From the NCBI GenBank assembly GCA_039028975.1, contig JBCCHB010000184.1, positions 1-30,739 on the forward strand: 30,739 nucleotides of DNA, read 5' to 3'. A program made the translations under genes and the position numbers. Under the pieces are notes generated by a model. It saw nothing but the letters and a program-made list of their open reading frames with translations. It was not told the origin of the DNA and did no database searches. Positions 16,609-26,000 of this stretch are shown here, in pieces (within the stretch, counting starts at the first letter, position 1; each line of letters opens with the position of its first letter). The DNA comes from JAHBNG01 sp039028975 (lineage in GTDB: Bacteria > Chloroflexota > Anaerolineae > Caldilineales > Caldilineaceae).

Positions 16609-18303
16609 ATGACGACCACCACAATGAACGGAACCTTAAACAAATATAGCCAAATCCTCACCCAAACCCGCTCCCAGGTTGGTTCCCAGGCCATGCTTTA
16701 TGGCATTGGCATGAGCGAGGAGGATATGCACAAGCCCCAAGTTGGTATCGCCAGCATGGGCTGGGATGGCAACCCCTGCAACGTCCATTTGAATGACTTA
16801 GCCCAAACGGCCAAAGGCAGCGTTAATGAAGCTGGTGGTGTGGGTCTTGTTTTCCATACCATTGGCGTATCGGATGGCATCTCCATGGGCACCCAGGGGA
16901 TGAAGTGCTCCCTCCTCTCTCGCGATCTGATTGCCGACTCTATTGAGACGGTGATGCGCGCCCAGTGGTACGATGCCAATATTTCTATTCCGGGCTGCGA
17001 CAAGAACATGCCTGGTACCGTCATGGCCATGGCCCGCCTCAATCGGCCAAGCATCATGCTCTATGGCGGAACCATCCAGCCAGGCTTTATTGGTGATAGA
17101 AAGATGGATCTAGTTACGGCCTTTGAGGCGTATGGCCAGTGGCTGGCTGGGGACATTGAGGAAGCTGAACTGAAGGAGGTGCTTAAGCATTCTGTGCCAG
17201 CACCTGGAGCCTGTGGGGGAATGTATACGGCCAATACCATGGGAGCCGCAGTCGAATCTTTGGGGATGAGCCTGCCATATAGTTCATCACTTCCCGCTAT
17301 CAGTGAAGGCAAGCAAGAGGAGTGCCGCACTATTGGCTCTGCCATTATGAATCTGATGGAACAGGATCTCAAGCCTCTAGATATTATGACTCGCCAAGCG
17401 TTTGAGAATGCCATCACAGTTGTCATTACGCTGGGTGGTTCGACCAACGCGGTTCTGCACTTGGTGGCCATGGCCCGAGCGGCTGACATCGACCTGACTA
17501 TCGACGACTTCCAGACTATTTCGGATAAGACGCCCCTACTGGCCGACCTCAAGCCCAGCGGTCAATATGTGATGAATGATCTATCCAATGTTGGCGGTGT
17601 CCCAGGGGTGCAGAAGATGCTCCTAAAAGAGGGAATGCTTCACGGTGATTGTATGACCGTGACGGGTAAAACCCTGGCCGAAAATCTGGCAGAGGCTGCC
17701 GATCTGGCGGAGGGGCAAAAGGTCGTCTTCCCTATGAGCAACCCCATCAAAGAGACGGGGCACCTGCAAATTCTCTATGGCAACTTAGCAACGGAAGGCG
17801 CTGTCGCCAAAATCACCGGCAAAGAAGGCGAAACCTTTACAGGTCCGGCTCGCGTCTATGACTCGGAAGAGCTATGTCTGGAAGGAATTCAGTCGGGTGA
17901 AGTGGTCGCAGGTGATGTTGTGGTGGTTCGCTATGAAGGGCCTACAGGTGGCCCAGGAATGCGAGAAATGCTCTCTATCACCTCTGCCATCATGGGTAAA
18001 GGCCTTGGCAAGAGCGTGGCGCTCATGACTGATGGTCGCTTCTCTGGTGGTTCTCACGGCTTTGTCGTCGGTCACATTACGCCCGAGGCTCAAGCCGGTG
18101 GGGGGCTGGCGCTGCTGCAAAATGGTGACATCATTACCATCGATGCCGTCAACAATATGCTCAATGTTGATCTCTCCGATGAGGAGTTGGCTGCTCGACG
18201 AGATGCATGGACGGCACCTGAGTATAGCGTCAATAAAGGCGTACTTTACAAGTACATTAAAACGGTTGCATCAGCTTCCCAGGGGTGCGTGACCGACGAG
18301 TAA
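16609..18303 (+). CDS. ilvD: Dihydroxy-acid dehydratase
   Basis: A 564-residue iron-sulfur enzyme that dehydrates 2,3-dihydroxy-3-methylbutanoate and its valerate homologue in valine, leucine and isoleucine synthesis. Cluster ligands are Cys57 (GNPCNVH), Cys130 (PGCDKNMPG) and Cys202 (PGACGGMYTANTM). Lys132 in CDKN corresponds to the metal-binding modified lysine. The C-terminal DGRFSGGSHGFVVGHITPEA carries the catalytic serine region. Length is typical. The three-Cys pattern suits the [2Fe-2S] class, though the cluster type needs biochemistry. The ATG at 16609 follows AAAAGAG at suitable distance. With cimA upstream it forms an isoleucine-directed pair, now separated by the Uma2 gene. Confidence 0.95.
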   Translation: MTTTTMNGTLNKYSQILTQTRSQVGSQAMLYGIGMSEEDMHKPQVGIASMGWDGNPCNVHLNDLAQTAKGSVNEAGGVGLVFHTIGVSDGISMGTQGMKCSLLSRDLIADSIETVMRAQWYDANISIPGCDKNMPGTVMAMARLNRPSIMLYGGTIQPGFIGDRKMDLVTAFEAYGQWLAGDIEEAELKEVLKHSVPAPGACGGMYTANTMGAAVESLGMSLPYSSSLPAISEGKQEECRTIGSAIMNLMEQDLKPLDIMTRQAFENAITVVITLGGSTNAVLHLVAMARAADIDLTIDDFQTISDKTPLLADLKPSGQYVMNDLSNVGGVPGVQKMLLKEGMLHGDCMTVTGKTLAENLAEAADLAEGQKVVFPMSNPIKETGHLQILYGNLATEGAVAKITGKEGETFTGPARVYDSEELCLEGIQSGEVVAGDVVVVRYEGPTGGPGMREMLSITSAIMGKGLGKSVALMTDGRFSGGSHGFVVGHITPEAQAGGGLALLQNGDIITIDAVNNMLNVDLSDEELAARRDAWTAPEYSVNKGVLYKYIKTVASASQGCVTDE

Positions 18304-18312
18304 GGATATATC

Positions 18313-18354
18313 GATGGCCAGAAGAAGCTTGTACCTATGAAGATGGGTATGTCC
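18313..18354 (-). repeat. Small-hairpin repeat, copy 4 (one unit, inverted)
   Basis: This is the reverse complement of 15819-15860 with a single difference in 42 bases. It begins 9 bp after the ilvD stop codon. With copy 3 it forms inverted flanks around the Uma2-ilvD segment. Confidence 0.85.
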
Positions 18355-18423
18355 TTATACCTCGGGGTTTCCAGAGTGAATGGGCCAAAATCGGGATAAG
18401 GCTTTTCTTACGAAGTGTACGAT

Positions 18424-18510
18424 CGGTGGTCAGTACATAATTGTCAATTACATTCAGGATACCTTAGGACGACACACTTGACAACTACCGGCTACTGACC
18501 ACCGACTATC
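18424..18510 (-). repeat. Inverted relative of the GTGTCGTCCT heptad-flanked repeat
   Basis: On the minus strand, GTGTGTCGTCCT, a few extra bases, then CCTGAATGTAATTGACA match the core at 3810-3835. Both sides carry GGTGGTCAGTA or TACTGACCACC heptad-like flanks, as in the first copy. It lies between the converging ilvD and gpmI genes and its end touches the gpmI stop codon. Confidence 0.6.
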
Positions 18511-20047
18511 CCTCCCGAGCTTCTATTAGGCTTTCACCGCTCATCTCTTCCGGCTGGGGAATATCCAGCAGCTCCAGCACCGTTGGGGCCACATCCGCTA
18601 AGATTCCTCTCGGGCGCAGCTGTATATACGATTTGCCCATCGCTAAAAACGCTACCGGATTGGTCGTGTGATAGGTGTGCGGATCACCACTAATCTCATC
18701 CATCATCCGCTCGGCATTGCCATGATCAGCCGTGACTAGAGCAACGCCCCCTTTTGCCAGAACCGCATCCACAATCTTACCTGCACATTCGTCGGTTGCG
18801 CTCACGGCAGCAATCGCTGCATTGAGAACGCCCGTATGACCCACCATGTCTGGATTGGCAAAATTGACAAGGATGAAATCATCGTCATGTTGCTCGATGC
18901 GTTCTACAACACCTGCAGCGAGTTCATATGCACTCATCTCAGGTTTCAGATCGTATGTGGCCACCTTTGGTGAAGGGGCGAGGAAACGCTCTTCACCGGC
19001 AAACGGTTCTTCGGCACCCCCATTAAAAAAATAGGTAACATGGGCATACTTCTCCGTCTCTGCTGCATGAAGCTGACGGCCACCGTGTTGACTAATTACT
19101 TCTGCTAATGGCTTGCGAATCGTCTGTTGCTCAAAGATAATTGAAACAGGTAAATCACTCTCATATTCGGTCATTGTTAAGATAGACAGAGGTGCAAGCG
19201 GTTTCGGCAGTTCAAAACCATCGCCTGTATTGGTAAGCATTCGGACCATCTGCCTCATCCGGTCGGAGCGGAAGTTGAAGCAGAGTACTTGATCCCCTGG
19301 CTGAATCAGCCGACTTTCCCCTTCAGACGCGCCAATCACCGTCGGCAAAATAAATTCGTCTGTTACATCCTGGGCATAGGCATTGGCAATGGCTTCAAGC
19401 GGGGAAGCTGCCTGCTCGCCCGTTCCATTTACCATGGCGTCATATGCCTTTTGTGTTCTATCCCAACGCTTGTCACGATCCATGGCATAGTAACGCCCCG
19501 TGATGGTGGCAATGGTTCCGCTTGACTGGTTGGTTAAGTAGTCTGAAAGTTCCGCCACGAATCCTTCAGCGCTACGGGGAGGTGTATCCCGCCCATCTGT
19601 AATGCCGTGGATAATGGGAGAGATGCCAGCTTGATGGGCCAGATCGAGTAGCGCATAGAGGTGACGACTGTGGCTATGAACACCACCTGAACCGAGCAGG
19701 CCGACTAGATGGAGACGTGCATCAGATTGTTGCAGTGAAGCCAATGCAGATTGTAACGCCGGTACCTGGCCAAGCTCTTTTTGCCGAATCGTTAAATCAA
19801 TTCGAGTAATGTCTTGGTAGATAATGCGACCAGCACCTAAGTTTAGGTGTCCAACTTCCGAGTTACCCATCTGCCCTGCAGGTAGGCCAACGGCCTCCCC
19901 TGACGCATCCAAAACTGCTCTCTCGAAACTGCTCTGCCAGCGGTCGTAGTTGGGTGTATGGGCCTGCATCACCGCGTTCCCATGCGTCATGGCGCGCATA
20001 CCCCAACCATCTAGAATGATAAGTGTTACGGGTCTTTGTGGATTCAT
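18506..20047 (-). CDS. gpmI: 2,3-bisphosphoglycerate-independent phosphoglycerate mutase
   Basis: A 513-residue cytoplasmic enzyme converting 3-phosphoglycerate to 2-phosphoglycerate in glycolysis, with Mn2+ and a phosphoserine intermediate. It belongs to the alkaline-phosphatase superfamily. Motifs: metal ligand Asp13 in LIILDGWG, nucleophile Ser63 in GQMGNSEVGHLNLGAGR, substrate segment GITDGRDTPPRSAEGF, and C-terminal metal sites NFANPDMVGHTG and TADHGNAE. Length is typical for GpmI rather than the archaeal ApgM form. The ATG at 20047 has no strong ribosome site. The terminator at 20090-20126 separates it from the upstream ABC gene, so it should be transcribed from its own promoter in the ~40 bp between them or by partial readthrough. 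Confidence 0.96.
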   Translation of the reverse strand: MNPQRPVTLIILDGWGMRAMTHGNAVMQAHTPNYDRWQSSFERAVLDASGEAVGLPAGQMGNSEVGHLNLGAGRIIYQDITRIDLTIRQKELGQVPALQSALASLQQSDARLHLVGLLGSGGVHSHSRHLYALLDLAHQAGISPIIHGITDGRDTPPRSAEGFVAELSDYLTNQSSGTIATITGRYYAMDRDKRWDRTQKAYDAMVNGTGEQAASPLEAIANAYAQDVTDEFILPTVIGASEGESRLIQPGDQVLCFNFRSDRMRQMVRMLTNTGDGFELPKPLAPLSILTMTEYESDLPVSIIFEQQTIRKPLAEVISQHGGRQLHAAETEKYAHVTYFFNGGAEEPFAGEERFLAPSPKVATYDLKPEMSAYELAAGVVERIEQHDDDFILVNFANPDMVGHTGVLNAAIAAVSATDECAGKIVDAVLAKGGVALVTADHGNAERMMDEISGDPHTYHTTNPVAFLAMGKSYIQLRPRGILADVAPTVLELLDIPQPEEMSGESLIEAREG

Positions 20048-20089
20048 AAGGTCATAATCATTTTATCAAATTATTTCTTAGCGGACATA

Positions 20090-20126
20090 AAAACAGCCGA
20101 GTTAGTCAAGCTAACTCGGCTGTTTT
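20090..20126 (-). terminator. Intrinsic terminator after the ABC ATPase gene
   Basis: AAAACAGCCGAGTTAG and CTAACTCGGCTGTTTT form a perfect 16-bp stem with a 5-base loop. Read on the minus strand the stem ends in TTTTT, the classic terminator form, 18 bp after the ABC gene stop. Confidence 0.9.
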
Positions 20127-20144
20127 GTTATTCACACATCATGC

Positions 20145-21254
20145 TTAGCTTTTCATGAGGTTCACTTCAGTCTTCGGATCGAAGATATGAGCATTTGCCA
20201 TATTGACAGCGAGTGTGACTTGATCACCGCTTGCTGAGCGAACACGGGGATCAAAGCGAGCAACGAACTGCTTCTCATCAGCAGACTCAAGATATGCAAC
20301 GATTTCATTGCCCATCAACTCGGTGACATCTATCTTCGCACTCATATCGGCCTGCAAAATACCAGGAGGTGTATAATCGCTAGAGTGAATGTCATCTGGA
20401 CGAATTCCAAAGATCACTTCTCTACCCTTATGTGCTGACCATTCGTTAGCCTTCTCATCCGGCACGCCTAAACGGAAGCCACCTGCATTAACCTCTAAAC
20501 GACCGTCATTTTCGACGAGGGTGGCGTCAAAGAAGTTCATACTTGGGCTACCGATGAAGCCACCAACGAATACGTTGCTTGGACTGTCATATAGGTTTTT
20601 GGGTGTATCAATCTGTTGTAGAATACCATCACGCATAACCGCAATGCGGCTAGCCATAGTCATGGCTTCAACCTGATCGTGGGTTACATAGATGAAGGTC
20701 GTCTGTAGTCGCTGATGTAGACGTGTGAGCTGTGCCCGGGTCTGAACGCGTAACTTGGCATCCAAGTTAGAAAGGGGCTCATCAAAGAGGAACACTGCTG
20801 GTTCACGAACGATTGCACGACCCACAGCAACACGCTGACGCTGACCACCTGATAGCTGCTTTGGTTTGCGGTCGAGTAAGTGACCGATATCAAGAATGTC
20901 AGCCGCTTCTTTTACTCGCCTTTCAATGTCTGCTTTGGGGGTTTTGCGTAGCTTCAGCCCAAAAGCCATATTGTCAAAGACGCTCATGTGTGGGTAGAGA
21001 GCGTAACTTTGGAAGACCATGGCAATGTCGCGATCTTTTGGTGGAACATCATTCACAATCCGATCGCCAATCATTATGTTGCCTTCAGAGATCTCTTCCA
21101 ACCCAGCGAGCAGACGCAAGCTCGTTGTTTTACCACAGCCAGATGGACCAACGAATACCAAGAATTCTTTATCTTCAACTTCAATAGACAAGTCATTAAC
21201 AGCTACGACGTCGCCAAACCGTTTGACAACATGATCATAGGTAACACTGGCCAT
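20145..21254 (-). CDS. Sugar ABC transporter ATP-binding protein, MsmX/UgpC/MalK type
   Basis: A 369-residue ATPase of the CUT1 carbohydrate importer class. It has Walker A GPSGCGKTT (36-44), Q-loop Gln82 in VFQSYALYPHMSV, signature LSGGQ (134-138), Walker B FLFDEP with Asp158/Glu159, D-loop SNLD and switch His192. The C-terminal ~240-369 region is the TOBE/OB regulatory domain typical of MalK and MsmX. No permease or binding-protein gene is nearby, so it probably serves several sugar importers, as MsmX does. AAAGGAG stands six bases before the ATG. A strong terminator follows, so it is a single-gene unit. Confidence 0.93.
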   Translation of the reverse strand: MASVTYDHVVKRFGDVVAVNDLSIEVEDKEFLVFVGPSGCGKTTSLRLLAGLEEISEGNIMIGDRIVNDVPPKDRDIAMVFQSYALYPHMSVFDNMAFGLKLRKTPKADIERRVKEAADILDIGHLLDRKPKQLSGGQRQRVAVGRAIVREPAVFLFDEPLSNLDAKLRVQTRAQLTRLHQRLQTTFIYVTHDQVEAMTMASRIAVMRDGILQQIDTPKNLYDSPSNVFVGGFIGSPSMNFFDATLVENDGRLEVNAGGFRLGVPDEKANEWSAHKGREVIFGIRPDDIHSSDYTPPGILQADMSAKIDVTELMGNEIVAYLESADEKQFVARFDPRVRSASGDQVTLAVNMANAHIFDPKTEVNLMKS

Positions 21255-21874
21255 TATTTGCTCCTTTTCTGGGCAATAAACCCTTTAAGATTGTGGAAGG
21301 TTCATCAACAGTGACATCTATCTGCTGGCATGTCAGAAGTAGCATTCGATGTTGATTATCATTTCCAGAAGAGTTTGTCTCATTCCTGTTTTGTAGATGT
21401 GGTTGCTCACAAACAATATACGTACAAACGACTTTTCTGGATAAGATATATCAGCAGGGATTCTCGCTTTAGATGAACAAACCGATTACCGTTTTCAGTG
21501 AGGGGAACTGATCTTCGAACCTGAGCTATTGATCAACAATGTGTCCGAGTGATTTTTGTTCAGAAATTGATTTGAAGACACACAGTTAACATATACTCAC
21601 TGCCACACCTACTATCCATTCAGAGATGAGTATCAAGAGGCATAAAAACGTCTCATGATTGTAAGTATATCATATATCTATTAAGCTGCAAAACCTTGAA
21701 AAACATATGTACGAGGGGTTTATACTCAGCTCCATTTCAAGACGACGTTAGCTTTCTCTGGTAAGGTAGCAGAGAACAGTCGTCTTGAGATCGACCGCGT
21801 TATAGGAGGTCTCAACGACAAAAGATCTGGGCATGACCTTATTCATTGATAATAGGTATGAATGAGCGAACTCT
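21255..21874. other. Long gene-free spacer upstream of the ABC gene
   Basis: This is the longest gap in the window (620 bp) and is A+T-rich. It must hold the ABC gene promoter and leader, but no clear hexamer pair stood out. The only strong structure is hairpin element C at 21724-21818. No open frame with gene-like features was found. Confidence 0.55.
21724..21818 (+). repeat. Dispersed hairpin element, copy C
   Basis: It starts ACTCAGCTCCATTTCAAGAC and ends GTCGTCTTGAGATCGACCGC plus a TATAGGAGGTCTCAAC tail. CAAGACGAC pairs perfectly with GTCGTCTTG, and an inner stem TTCTCTG/CAGAGAA closes the middle. Both genes nearby are on the opposite strand, so this copy is not in a leader of a neighbouring gene. 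Confidence 0.75.
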
Positions 21875-22780
21875 CTACTTGGAACGCCACTGAACGGGGA
21901 TATTGCGGTGAGCAGCATCTTCTTCTGCCCACCGCATCAAATCCATCGCGGCTGGCTGGTTCGGTATCCCAAAGGGGAAACCGAGATTGGTAGTTTGTCC
22001 AAAACTGATACCAGCGTCTTCTAAGGCTAATGCGCAGGCGCGGAGAAGCTCATCCTGGCGTTGGGGTGCCATCATTCGGCTTTCAATCCAAGCATAGACA
22101 TGAAAGAGATGGGACGACCCAGCCATTTGGTGGTAGCGTACTTCTGCGCGCCGGACTAGCTGACTCTCTTGATCTACTCTGTTCCAGAGTGGATTGTCAT
22201 GAACGACACTCTGTAATATTTCTTCCGTCTGACGGAGCGAAAAATTGGGATCGTCAATATGAATATCGGCCCGGATGCGATAGTGAGGAATCCGGGTAAA
22301 GTTATGAACCACTCGATCGAGCAGCAGCTTGTTGGGGATATCATATAATGTTCCGTCAATAGTTTCAATGCGGGTACTCATAATTCGACGATTAACAACG
22401 CGTCCAAGCGCATGATCCACTTCAATCACCTCATCCACTCGGAAGACATCGCTCCAAGCATTAAGAAAACCTGCCACTGCATTCGATGCCGCGGGCGTGA
22501 TCACAAGACCAATAATCAGGCCACCAGCCAGGAGAATATTTCCGATTGTGTTGATGTCTACCCCAAGAATGGATAACCAGACAATAAGCATTCCAATCCA
22601 AATCAGAATAGGGCCAATGTAAGTAAACTTGGCGTGCAGTTTGCTTCTATTGCTGGTTTGTTCATTAAACCAGATACGTAAAACCCGAATCAATAACAAT
22701 GCCCCCAAATAGGCTGCCACCATCTTGACCACGACGGATGTCTGCGAAAATTGTTCAATCCACTGTATATCAAGGATCAT
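21875..22780 (-). CDS. MscS-type small-conductance mechanosensitive channel
   Basis: A 301-residue membrane protein of the MscS family, which opens under membrane tension to release solutes on osmotic downshock. Three N-terminal helices lie at about 15-33, 51-70 and 76-100. The third is followed by the pore-helix stretch GLVITPAASNAVAGFLNAWSD and the beta domain beginning FRVDEVIEVDHALGRV, then TRIETIDGTLYDIPNKLLLD. Length fits the short MscS class. The C-terminal cytoplasmic domain runs to the end. The ATG at 22780 follows GAGGGAAG closely. It shares its strand with the ABC ATPase gene downstream but is separated from it by 620 bp, so it is probably a single-gene unit. Confidence 0.88.
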   Translation of the reverse strand: MILDIQWIEQFSQTSVVVKMVAAYLGALLLIRVLRIWFNEQTSNRSKLHAKFTYIGPILIWIGMLIVWLSILGVDINTIGNILLAGGLIIGLVITPAASNAVAGFLNAWSDVFRVDEVIEVDHALGRVVNRRIMSTRIETIDGTLYDIPNKLLLDRVVHNFTRIPHYRIRADIHIDDPNFSLRQTEEILQSVVHDNPLWNRVDQESQLVRRAEVRYHQMAGSSHLFHVYAWIESRMMAPQRQDELLRACALALEDAGISFGQTTNLGFPFGIPNQPAAMDLMRWAEEDAAHRNIPVQWRSK

Positions 22781-23081
22781 CTGCTTCCCTCACACTTCGA
22801 CGAAGCTATCCCTTCGCCCTACAAGGTGCTTTCCTACAAATAGGTCTACACTTATGGTATTGGCTAGTATGATAAATGAGTTACAGAGCAGATTCTGGGC
22901 GGGTTAATGTCTGATGAACGCTGTTTTGAGTGCGCACAGGAAGCGATTACCGAGGTTAAAGCAGGGTGCTTGGGACAGATTTTTACGGAAATGGGTCGCA
23001 ACATATACGGCTTCTTAACTGGGTAAGTGTGATTTATCGAATTATTCTTATCTATGCCCAACCGCAGAATAACTACTGGCT
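22781..23081. other. Spacer between MscS and C13 genes
   Basis: This 301-bp spacer holds the possible microprotein above. At 23054-23067 is ATGCCCAACCGCAG, which also occurs just after the stop of the other C13 gene (27242-27255). No terminator was seen for the C13 gene. Confidence 0.5.
22907..23026 (+). CDS. Possible 39-residue CxxC microprotein
   Basis: An ATG-to-TAA frame encodes 39 residues starting MSDERCFECAQEAITEV and ending RNIYGFLTG. It has a CFEC pair that could bind metal and a third Cys at position 21. A purine-rich GGGCGGG lies just before the ATG. It lies between the MscS and C13 genes on the opposite strand to both. No family was recognised, and a 39-codon frame can occur by chance; it may also be the remnant of a larger gene. 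Confidence 0.2.
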   Translation: MSDERCFECAQEAITEVKAGCLGQIFTEMGRNIYGFLTG

Positions 23082-26000
23082 CTACCGAATCACCATCGGC
23101 AAAAAGAGCTGCCTCTGAGGTGACACCTGCTCCTCAACCACTACTTCAATCTCCCGTGGAGTAGCAACCAGACCACCATTATCTATAGCATGAACCACAA
23201 TCCGATAGGTGCCGGGTTGGATAAAGCCAGTATATATACCAGCAAAGAGGTTATCCTCGCCAGTAGATGTCAAGTTAAAGTGGGGCAGAATTTCCGCCTG
23301 AAGTTCCTGACTATTTTCGGGCGTTACATAATCAGGTGAATAAACGACTGCCCATACCTGGCTTACTTTCGTATCATCTCGTACGTCTGCTTGAATTGTG
23401 CCGCTAAAGTTGGCAATAGGCTCCGCCTTGGCAACGCTAAAGATATAGGGTGCCCATGGGATACTAATCAGGGTACCGGTATCCTCAAAGCTGCGTTCCG
23501 CGGCCAGAATGGCATCATCAAATTCGTTGGGCTCACCGTTGCCATTGGCATCCAGCCAAGATTTCTGCAAGGCAAAGACCGACTCGGCTACCTTTTGAGC
23601 CTTGGAAAAGCTACTGGCCAAGGTATCGCCCAATTGTAGGCTCGTCAGAAAATGATCAGAGAAGTAGGCCCCATCTCTGGAAGCTTTGGCATCATTCTCC
23701 GCATTGGTTGAGCTAATAACAACCCGACCACGCTTGCTAATGCTGCCCCCCGCTTTGTCAATAAAGCTACCCGATTGGCACGCTTCAATAATGATATTCA
23801 TTTTGATACCGGGGACAGTACTCTCCAGCTCATCTAGCCATTCATTGAGTTCCGCAGGCGAGACTCGCTGCCCGTTGAGTTCATCAATATAGAATAGCTC
23901 GGGGCTGCCGTGGTCGATCATATAGAGAGTAAGGACACCATTTTCGCTCAATTTCTCTGCGGCCCATTCTGTAACAGCTAAACGAAGCAACTCCTTTGTT
24001 GCGGCCCCATCATATCCTGGCAGTTGTGTTGTGGTCCCCATGTAATAGATCGTTTCATCAGTATAGCCGTTCTGCTGGAAGAGGCGATAGACTCTTTCGG
24101 TCACGCCGTTAATATTGCTCTGTAACTGATCTGTGCCGCGAAGTCGCCCAGCCACAATAATCAGCGCCTTGTTGTCATCACCCTCAGCCACCGGGCGGAC
24201 CGACACCTTGTATCGGGCATTGGGACCAAAGAGGTTCGCATCAAAGTTGGCCAGCTTCAAGTAGATAGGGCCATCTCGATCGGTCTGCATATCGTGCCGA
24301 ATGCCTGGGTTAAAGCTGGGATCCACGGGCGGATCCGGGATGGTTGAACAGCCGCGATAGAGTTCCATGGTCACGTCTGCTAACGAGTCAAGGTCGGTGC
24401 TCACCTCGATATGATAGGTGGTGTTAGCCGTCGCATTGAAGGTGACCCAATCCACATCTGCCTGAACCTGGAAGATATGGTCTTGACCGGTTCCATCGGT
24501 GGCTATCAGTTCGGCGTCTGAGCAGGTGTCGTTGTTTGCATCCACAGTACCAGAATCATCAGTTGGTGGAACAGGTGTAACGGTAGGTGTATGGGGTGCC
24601 GGGGTGAATGTAGGGGTATCAGTCGGCGTGTGGGTTGGTGTATTGGTTGGTCTAGTGGTTGGTGTATCGGTAGGGGACGGTGTGGGCGTAATCGTAAAGG
24701 TAAGAGTAGGTGTGAATGTTGGCGTGGAGTCTACATCATTAATCAGCGCAGCAGCAGGCTGAGCATAGATGCCATGGTTGTCTGTGGCATAGATGACTAC
24801 ACGATATGCTCCTATTTCGGTAAAGCCACTATAGAGTACGCTATAGAGATTGTTCCCCTGAGCCTGAAGTACAATCACAGGTAACGTGTCTCCAGTAAAT
24901 ACAGTACCACTCAGTGGTGCTGCATACGTCGGAGAATAGACAACAGCGTAGACATTTTTTACTTGGGTGTCATCTTGCACCTCAACCTGAATTAGCCCTT
25001 CACCATTGGTAATTTGCTCAGAACTGGTTGCGTTAAAGAGGCGGGGTGCCCAGAGATCTGCGGTCGAGACCCCTGTATAATCCAGGTTACGCAGTGTGGC
25101 TGGCGCAAAGTCTGCTGATTCATTGGGGACACCATTTCCATTACGGTCGATCTGCGGAATTTGTGACGGGTAGACATATTGGGTACCCTGCTGTGCTTGC
25201 CAAAATGCACCGTGAAGATGTTGCCCCTGGTAGAGGGCATTGACAAAGTAATCAGAGAAGAGTGTACGGTCTGGAGATGCAAAGGCCACAGATTGGGCAT
25301 CTGTGGATGTGACAATAACTCGACCTGATTTACTCACGCCAGGGGATGCGGTGATGAAACTCCCAGCGTTGGGTGCGTCAATGATCACGTTAACCTGGAC
25401 ACCCGGTACAGTTGTCTCCAGGTCTGATAGCCATGCGTCCAACTGAGCCGGTGAGAGTGTCTCATTGGCTGACCTGTCGAGATAGAAACTATTCGGTGCA
25501 CCATGCCCTACCATGTAGAGCGTTAACATTCGGTTGTCCCCAACTTTGTCTCTCGCCCAGCTTTGGATTGCTGTTTGTAACTGGTTTGCCGTCACTTCAC
25601 CATCGAAGCCAGGAGCTACATTGTCGGTTGAGAGGTAGAAGATACGATCATCAGGATACCCCAATGATTGGAAGCGGAAGTAGATGGTGTCTGTCGCATT
25701 ACGAATGTTAGATTGTAACGGATCACTCAGCATATTCCGTCCGGCAACCAAAATCAGCGCCCCAAGTTGATGATTTTGAGACAGACCACGTGTAGTGACA
25801 GCGTACGTAACCCTCTCTCCGGACAAGGTCGTATCTCCGTTGATAAACCTGAGGTAGACCGGACCATCTTGGGTGGAAGCAAAGTCAATTTTGACGTCAG
25901 TGCTGAATGCAGGTGCTTGAATATCTAACGCTGGACCGCTGCAACTGGTATAGAGTTCGACCGACAAATCAGCTAGAGAATCGGGGGGAACCATGCCCTC

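Noticed and set aside
16529..16624. Longer Uma2 start reaching into ilvD
   Set aside because: The extra 32 residues are hydrophobic junk overlapping the ilvD start; the ATG at 16528 has a proper AGGAG and matches the family start.
21500..21530. tRNA-like TTCGA loop
   Set aside because: A short TTCGAAC match only; no acceptor, D or anticodon stems could be built.
24499..24884. Plus-strand Gly/Val-rich frames
   Set aside because: They are antisense to the Thr/Pro-rich linker of the C13 protein, whose codon bias creates long mirror frames.
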